Part shown: piece after piece, positions 58,206 to 64,000 of the stretch | Layout: the number at the start of each line of letters is the position of its first letter | How positions within the stretch are numbered: the stretch's first letter is position 1 | Origin: Epiperipatus broadwayi | Taxonomy: Eukaryota > Onychophora > Udeonychophora > Euonychophora > Peripatidae | Reading direction: 5' to 3' | DNA length: 64,000 bases | Assembly (NCBI GenBank): GCA_028023455.1 | Contig: JAQFVV010000156.1 | Coordinates: 1,691,236 to 1,755,235 of the forward strand | Translations under genes and position numbers: made by a program | Notes under the pieces: model-generated | Told to the model about the DNA's origin: nothing | Databases searched by the model: none | Seen by the model: only the letters and a program-made list of their open reading frames with translations

Positions 58206-58552
58206 CTAAGTTTGTTTGAAATCCAAGAAAATCTTAAGTTTCATTCAAATTTCAACTCCAGACAACGAACATGTTAGGCAAACGAGCTAGCTTCCACACC
58301 AGGAGTTCCTAATCATATCTGATATGAGGAGCAAATCTTCTAGATAGATTAAAACCATATTATTTACAGGTTAGTCTTACATAAGTTCTCTAGCATAGAA
58401 CATAAAAACTATTTATAATTACATTGTTTGAATATGATTTAATTATTATCAATGTCTTTATGTTACAATTCAAATATGGTTTGCTTCAAACAGTAACTAT
58501 TAGTACCATAGTAAGTAGTTTCCTATTAATGAAATTATTACTTGCATTATTT

Positions 58553-58608
58553 GGTGCAATGGTAAAATGGCAGATTCTGGAGTTCAAAGTCTATGAATTG
58601 TGGACCAA
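58553..58608 (+). repeat. tRNA-like module, plus strand
   Basis: GGTGCAATGGTAAAATGGCA, then GATTCTGGAGTTCAAAGTCT, ending TGTGGACC. It matches the complement of 18685-18738 base for base at most positions. The 80-codon frame across it (58424-58666) is probably fortuitous. Confidence 0.5.
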
Positions 58609-58669
58609 TTCTGTCAATTCCAGAACTCAATCAAGTTATGAATTCCTCAGTAATAGAGTTAATTAATTT

Positions 58670-60450
58670 ATTGAAAATATTTACAAAATCCAAATCAGAA
58701 ATATAAAATAATTCATCAGTAATATCCTGTATAGATTAAGAACTTTTCCTCTTCCAGTTTTCTTAGATTCAGAATTCTATCTAAATCTTTTTCTTTTCAA
58801 ATTCATAAAACTATTGTTTTCTATTTATTAATCAATTTTGTGATGTGATATTTGTTTCAACTTATCTATTATTAAGTTATTATATATATAAATAAAATTT
58901 AAATTTTTGTAAGAAGATACTGACCACACTCTATATAATAATATTCATTTGAGCATATGTAAAATGAATTTTTAAATAAATAGTTTTTATCCCAAGAAAT
59001 GAGAACCCAAAGCTCAAATACATATTCTATTCTTCTCCATCTTCAGCTACAATGGATAGGAGTACTTTATAACCATCAACTACTGCAAGAATTTTAGTTT
59101 TCTTCAGCTACATTCAGGTTTCCTCTTCTACCTATAATTCAGATGGAGTGCCATAATGGAAAAAATCATCTGCTAGGACCTTTAAATTTTCAGAAGGAAA
59201 ATATAACTTTTTATTGATAAATAAATTACAATAACTAAACAATTTATAAATCTTTATTTTTTTTTAAATAATAAACGGTTTCACATATAAACATTTTTAT
59301 GCCAATATTAGTTATTCATAACTTATCAGTTCTTAAACGTCTAAATTAATATATCTGTTCATAAAATCTGTATTCAAATTAATATTTCAAAACGTTTTCG
59401 TGTAATATTAAAAAAATAATACAAATGTGGCAAATAATAATTCATTCTTATTTTATTAACATCACGTTTTAGTACAAATTATAAAATAAATAATGTGCTA
59501 TGTAACAGTAATTATTTATAACTTTAAATTTATAATTGTTTAATTGCTAATAAATATTTATTTTGTATATGGTAGTTGGCTAGTGCTGCATGTATTGACA
59601 GTTTGGATATTGTGTGATCGAATGTGTTTGGTTTGATATCATTAGTACGCAGTTATAAATTTTCCTATGGTTTCATTTTTTAATAACGTAGTTTTGCAAT
59701 AAATACTTTTATAGAAGCATGGCTAATGTCATTATATTTTAATAAGTACAGCTATAACAATGAATTATTATTGATATTAATCAAATATATGTGTTTTAAG
59801 AAATTACTCTTTTAATGCTGTTACTTAAAATATTATTATAGTATTAAGTTGATCCTATCTTTAAAACGCATTTTGCCCATTTCTTAGTCTTATAAGCCTC
59901 CAGTGTATAGATTACGGGGTTACTAATTATTAATATCAAAAATGGCTAGGTTTGGTTTGACAATATGTAGGATTGTCAATCATGTATGCATTTGTTAAAA
60001 TTGGTATATGCATTTTAATATTAATAGCTGTTACAACAACTTTTTTTTTTTAAATAAATTATTTTGTTTGATAATAAATTATTTTATTTCATTACTGACC
60101 ATTACTTGAGTAATAATTTGAATTATAACATATAAAATATTGATATGCCAAATATAATATATGTGTCCATGCTGATAAACTTGTCTCTTTACTTCAAAAT
60201 TTATTAGTTGGAAAAATTTCTTTTTTATAATTTTTGGCTTCCTAACATTTGTGTGTGAGTATGACTTTGCTGGTAAATTTAACTTCTTTCTTTAATATTT
60301 TGTTCCATTAATTAACAATTTGGCATTGAAAGGGGTCTAAGATTTATTATCTAGTGCGAGCCTTCTAGTAAAGTTATATATCAAACTACTTTATCCATTA
60401 CAATATATATATATATTAATATTACAAATCGATGTCTGTATTTCTTCAAA
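58670..60450. other. Non-coding stretch, nothing recognised
   Basis: Around 59040-59130 the words TTCTTCAGCTACA(A/T) occur twice. A minus-strand reading there (ILAVVDGYKVLLSIVAEDGE) looks faintly coding but is isolated between stops. Confidence 0.45.
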
Positions 60451-60605
60451 ATAATATATGTAAATTTATAAATAAATATTTGAAAATACAGTAATTAAAA
60501 GTTTATAAAAATTATATGTATAACCGTAACTTAGAAGCACTTTCAACTACCTTGTAGCTTTGTCAACTATCACTTTTAAAATGTCAGCTTTCCCATAATT
60601 CCATG

Positions 60606-61434
60606 TCAACTTTCCCATAATTCTGTAATCTTAACATTTGCTGCTTGCCTATTAATTAAATTCTGCTTGTGTTTATATATTAATATCACCTCTTTAATTT
60701 TTCTTTTATTATTATTTCTTTCAGTTTCCAATATTTTTATATTATTATAATCAAAATCAAAACCATATATACATGATTTATTATGGTCATAAAAAACAGA
60801 AGCTGATAAATTATCACTATTTTTAAAATTTTGTTTTGTATTTTGAACCCTTTTAAATAACAATAAGTGCTCTTTTGTTCTTTTTTCCAATGTGCACCTC
60901 AATTCACCTATATATCCATTACCACACCTACATGTCCATTTGTAAATGATACAATTTTTATATTTGTCAATAAAATTTTATCTTTTGAATTGTTTATTAA
61001 TTTATTTAATGTAGGTGGCATAAAATGCAATATCACATATTCCTTTATAAATTTTCTTAATGAAACTTGCCTGTTGATTTGAAATATATGGTATTGATAT
61101 CCAAAGTTTTTTACCAGAAAAATTAACATTATTATTAATAATTTTATATTTGGAAGTAAAAATTTTTAACTATATAATAAACAGACTCATAATTGTATCC
61201 AACGTTTAACAACTCATTACAATAAATTTCTACATTTTTAGTTTTATCTGATGCATATTTACAAAGGTTATCATTTCTAAATAAAAAGGATTTCAAACCT
61301 GCCATTTTATGTGACATTGGCACTTTTGATTTATATGGAATATATCCTCTTTTTGCTATTGGTTTAAGAGTCATATAGTAATTCAGTTTATACTTATTTC
61401 TAGTAATCTTAAGATCTAAAAATTGAACACTCAT
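60606..61434 (-). pseudogene. PLE-B left copy: connector and GIY-YIG, broken
   Basis: Pieces 61434-61144 (QFLDLKITRNKYKLNYYMTL, then KPIAKRGYIPYKSK, SHKMAGLKSFLFRNDNLCKY), 61129-60908 and 60902-60606 (LEKRTKEHLLLFKRVQ ... KRKIKEVILIYKHKQ). Frame changes separate all three. The YIG lies at the join between the last two pieces. Confidence 0.85.
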
Positions 61435-61489
61435 TGAATTTTCATCTGTTTTAATCCACTTTAAGCCCTTTATATCTACATATGAAGAA

Positions 61490-62470
61490 AATATTTTTAA
61501 AAAGGATCATTATCAGAAAGATATTATTTTATACAGTCGATATGCTGATGATGTTTTTGTATGTGGAAAGCCAAATGCTATTAATGATTTGTTTGATGAA
61601 TTAAATAATATAAAGGGCTTAAAGTAGATTAAAACAGATGAAAATTCAATGAGTGATTAATTTTTAGATCTTAAGATTACTAGAAATAAGTATAAACTGG
61701 ATTACTATATGACTCTTAAACCAATAGCAAAAAGAGGATATATTCCATATAAATCAAAAGGGCCAAGGTCACATAAAATGGCAGGTTTGAAATCCTTTTT
61801 ATTTAGAAATGATAACCTTTGTAAATATGCATCAGATAAAATTAAAAATATAAAAATTTATTGTAATGAGTTGTTAAACATTGGATATAATTATGAGTCT
61901 GTTTATTATATAGTTAGAAATTTTACTTCCAAATATAAAAATATTAATAATAATGTTAATTTTTCTGGTAAAAAACTTTGGATATCAATACCATATATTT
62001 CAAATCAACAGGCAAGTTTCATTAAGAAAATTTATAAAGGAATATGTGATATTGCATTTTATGCACCACCTACATTAAATAAATTAATAAACAATTCAAA
62101 AGATAAAATTTTATTGACAAATAAAAATTGTATCATTTACAAATGGACGTGTAGGTGTGGTAATGGATATATAGGTGAATCGAGGTGCACATTGAAAAAC
62201 AAAACAAAAGAGCACTTATTGTTATTTAAAAGAGTTCAAAATACAAAACAAAATTTTAAAAATAGTGATAAATTATCAGCTTCTGTTTTTTATGACCATA
62301 ATAAATCATGTATATATGGTTTTGATTATAATAACATAAAAATATTGGAAACACAAAGAAATAATAATGAAAGAAAAATTAAAGAGGCGATGTTAATATA
62401 TAAATACAAGCAGAATTTAATTAATAGGCAAGCAGCAAATGTTAAGATTACAGAATTATGGGAAAGTTGA
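61490..62470 (+). pseudogene. PLE-B right copy: RT end, connector and GIY-YIG
   Basis: Begins DHYQKDIILYSRYADDVFVC (RT motif C intact), then stops at 61626-61628 (TAG for Trp) and 61658-61660. From 61709 a 253-codon frame is open: KPIAKRGYIPYKSKG, HKMAGLKSFLFRNDNLCKYA, then CIIYKWTCRCGNGYIGESRC (GIY ... YIG with a Cys pair) and ERKIKEAMLIYKYKQ (catalytic Glu). At the Arg helix it reads LKNKTKEH where the left copy has LEKRTKEH, so the catalytic Arg appears to be Asn or Lys. The RT N-terminus is absent. Confidence 0.87.
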
Positions 62471-62687
62471 CATGGAATTATGGAAAAGCTGACATTTTAA
62501 AAGTGATAGTTGACAAAGCTACAAGGTAGTTGAAAGCGCTTCTAAGTTACGGTTATACATATAATTTTTACAAACTTTTAATTACTGTATTTTCAAATAT
62601 TTATTTATAAATTTACATATAATATATATATTGTAATCTAATAAAATGTGTGTGGGGTGGGGATTTTATTATATATAATCTCTGAAG

Positions 62688-62762
62688 ACTCAAAGTACTC
62701 ATGGTGACCCCATTGCAAGTGGTGGCTACAAATACTTCATGCGTGACTTTGGGCAGCCATTT
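62688..62762 (+). CDS. Possible 75-bp symmetric exon
   Basis: A GC-richer patch with an AG just before it (62686-62687) and a consensus donor GTAAGT at 62763. Exactly 25 codons, phase 0 to 0: TQSTHGDPIASGGYKYFMRD, then FGQPF. The upstream pyrimidine tract is weak. An alternative is a fragment of a transposon or SINE. The protein is not identified. Confidence 0.35.
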
Positions 62763-62769
62763 GTAAGTT

Positions 62770-64000
62770 TATAAACTATCTCAAAATAAAATCACATGGC
62801 TTGAGGGAAAAATGATGACAAAATAAACCAGTCATTTTAATTCTTTATCTAGTTTTATAGGTTTTACTAAGTGCATATAGTCTATCAAGGTGCCTAAACA
62901 AAGTTATATTCTAGACCTACTTATAGATGTACCTGATTTGAACCCATTTGGTACCTTACTTATAACTGGATGTAGGATTTTGAATTTTAGAACCATATCA
63001 TATTTGCACTAACATTAAGAAAAATAAAAACATCCTTATGCTTTAGTTGTGCATATAAAATTTATCAGACAAAAATTATTACTTAGATTTTAATATCATA
63101 AATGCATTTCCATATTCTCATAAGACTTGCTAGCTCATATCAAACACTATAGGTTTATGGTGGCAATTCACTCACCCTTGAATGATGTTTGATGACCGTG
63201 ATGGTGGTTATTATCTCATAATGACTCCCAAATGATAAAGAAATACAGCGAAAACCATTACTTATCTATGGCCATTAAACACATTTATCCAGATCATTGA
63301 TTAAAACGTGATGATGATAATAATGATACATCCAGCCACAGCTTTAGAACTAACATCTAACTTAACATTTTGCTTTTATAAATTTATAATTATTTGCTAA
63401 TTTTATTCTATTTAAATTGGGACTTAACCCTTAATCTTAATCAGAGATGATGAATGATTATAATTAATAAAGCAAAGAATACTCTTAATAAAGATATACA
63501 CCTCTTTTAATAACACAAATTAACACTTATTACTGGACTGATGAAATATACATAATATTTCAAGATATATATGAAAATTTACATAAATAACAATGATGAG
63601 TTGCTTGTATTTAAATCCTAATATTAATGATACTAAAATCTTCCCCCTTTCCCTTTAATGACAGTATCCAATGTTTATATCATAGTATAATGTTAGTGCA
63701 TCAATTTGGATAGTGAATAACTAAAAATTTATATCCACAAGAAAAATATTTCATAAAAAAAAAAATAAACACTCTTTGCATGCACATACTTTTGTAACCT
63801 TATCAATTTAAACATAGCATATAAAACAAAATAATTAATTAGAAAAAAGGTTAGTCAAATTCTACAAAAGTAAAAGCATTTATAGAAATAAGCTTTAAAT
63901 TACCTATCTCCCCCTCTGACCAATTGAGGTCACTAATCCTGATTTTAACAAATATAGCCCCCCCCCCCATGCTACATTTCTACCACTTTCAACATTCAGG
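62770..64000. other. Non-coding stretch to window end
   Basis: No supported coding, RNA or transposon feature. A poly(C) tract lies at about 63959-63968. Confidence 0.5.

Larger units (their letters stand above)
60455..62628. mobile_element. PLE-B: head-to-head inverted Penelope-like dimer
   Basis: The left, minus-strand arm (about 60455-61473) and the right, plus-strand arm (about 61610-62628) are similar inverted copies of about 1.02 kb. The spacer at 61474-61609 carries extra 5' sequence of the right copy, including the YADD box (61541-61552). Both tails face outward and contain a CTAC/GTAG hairpin with TTGAAAG (62519-62536 on the right). Confidence 0.9.

Noticed and set aside
58424-58666. 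80-codon membrane-like frame
   Set aside because: It overlaps the tRNA-like repeat module shared with 18685-18738, so the frame is likely fortuitous.

Overview
The window is animal nuclear DNA: very AT-rich, almost gene-free, and filled with eukaryotic transposons. There is no operon, Shine-Dalgarno pattern or compact gene order. The mix of C-terminal GIY-YIG Penelope-like elements (PLEs), APE-endonuclease LINEs, a hAT, a Merlin relic, Tc/mariner-like foldback elements and tRNA-derived SINEs suggests an invertebrate metazoan. I cannot name the species.

Layout. 1-8.7 kb is mostly unique AT-rich DNA. It holds two possible minus-strand host exons (around 1.45 and 2.9 kb), a decayed Merlin/IS1595 transposase (3.5-4.0 kb), a diverged repeat pair and a (TTA)n tract. 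At 8886-13461 lies a complete hAT element with a perfect 8-bp target duplication. It carries a nested 655-bp palindromic element, and it landed in a gene-like minus-strand reading frame. From 14.0 to 16.8 kb, pieces of one decayed LINE are interrupted by PLE-E. At 19.80-24.18 kb is a nearly full-length LINE with poly(A) and a 15-bp target duplication. A 5'-truncated relative of it lies at 46.7-49.1 kb on the other strand. A different LINE tail is at 34.1-35.1 kb.

The main theme is the PLEs. There are five paired loci: E (15.3-16.4 kb), A (25.9-29.3), C (35.4-36.5), D (37.5-44.2) and B (60.4-62.6). Each is a head-to-head inverted dimer: the minus-strand copy is always on the left, the plus-strand copy on the right, 5' ends meet at the centre and 3' tails face outward. 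A sixth PLE fragment (31.6-32.0 kb) has no visible partner. The left arm of D is split by a 3.2-kb insertion of unknown type flanked by CATTATT. The tails share a hairpin followed by GAAA that resembles a degenerate hammerhead.

Other structures are a 473-bp Tc/mariner-like MITE with 136-bp inverted repeats (29.3-29.8 kb), a ~1-kb foldback whose centre is tRNA-like (57.2-58.2 kb), two pol III-type SINEs, several hairpins and microsatellites. The best host coding evidence is a 295-bp minus-strand exon at 44529-44823. The likeliest promoter is a CCAAT/TATA pair at 53.6 kb. No canonical tRNA, rRNA or CRISPR array was seen.
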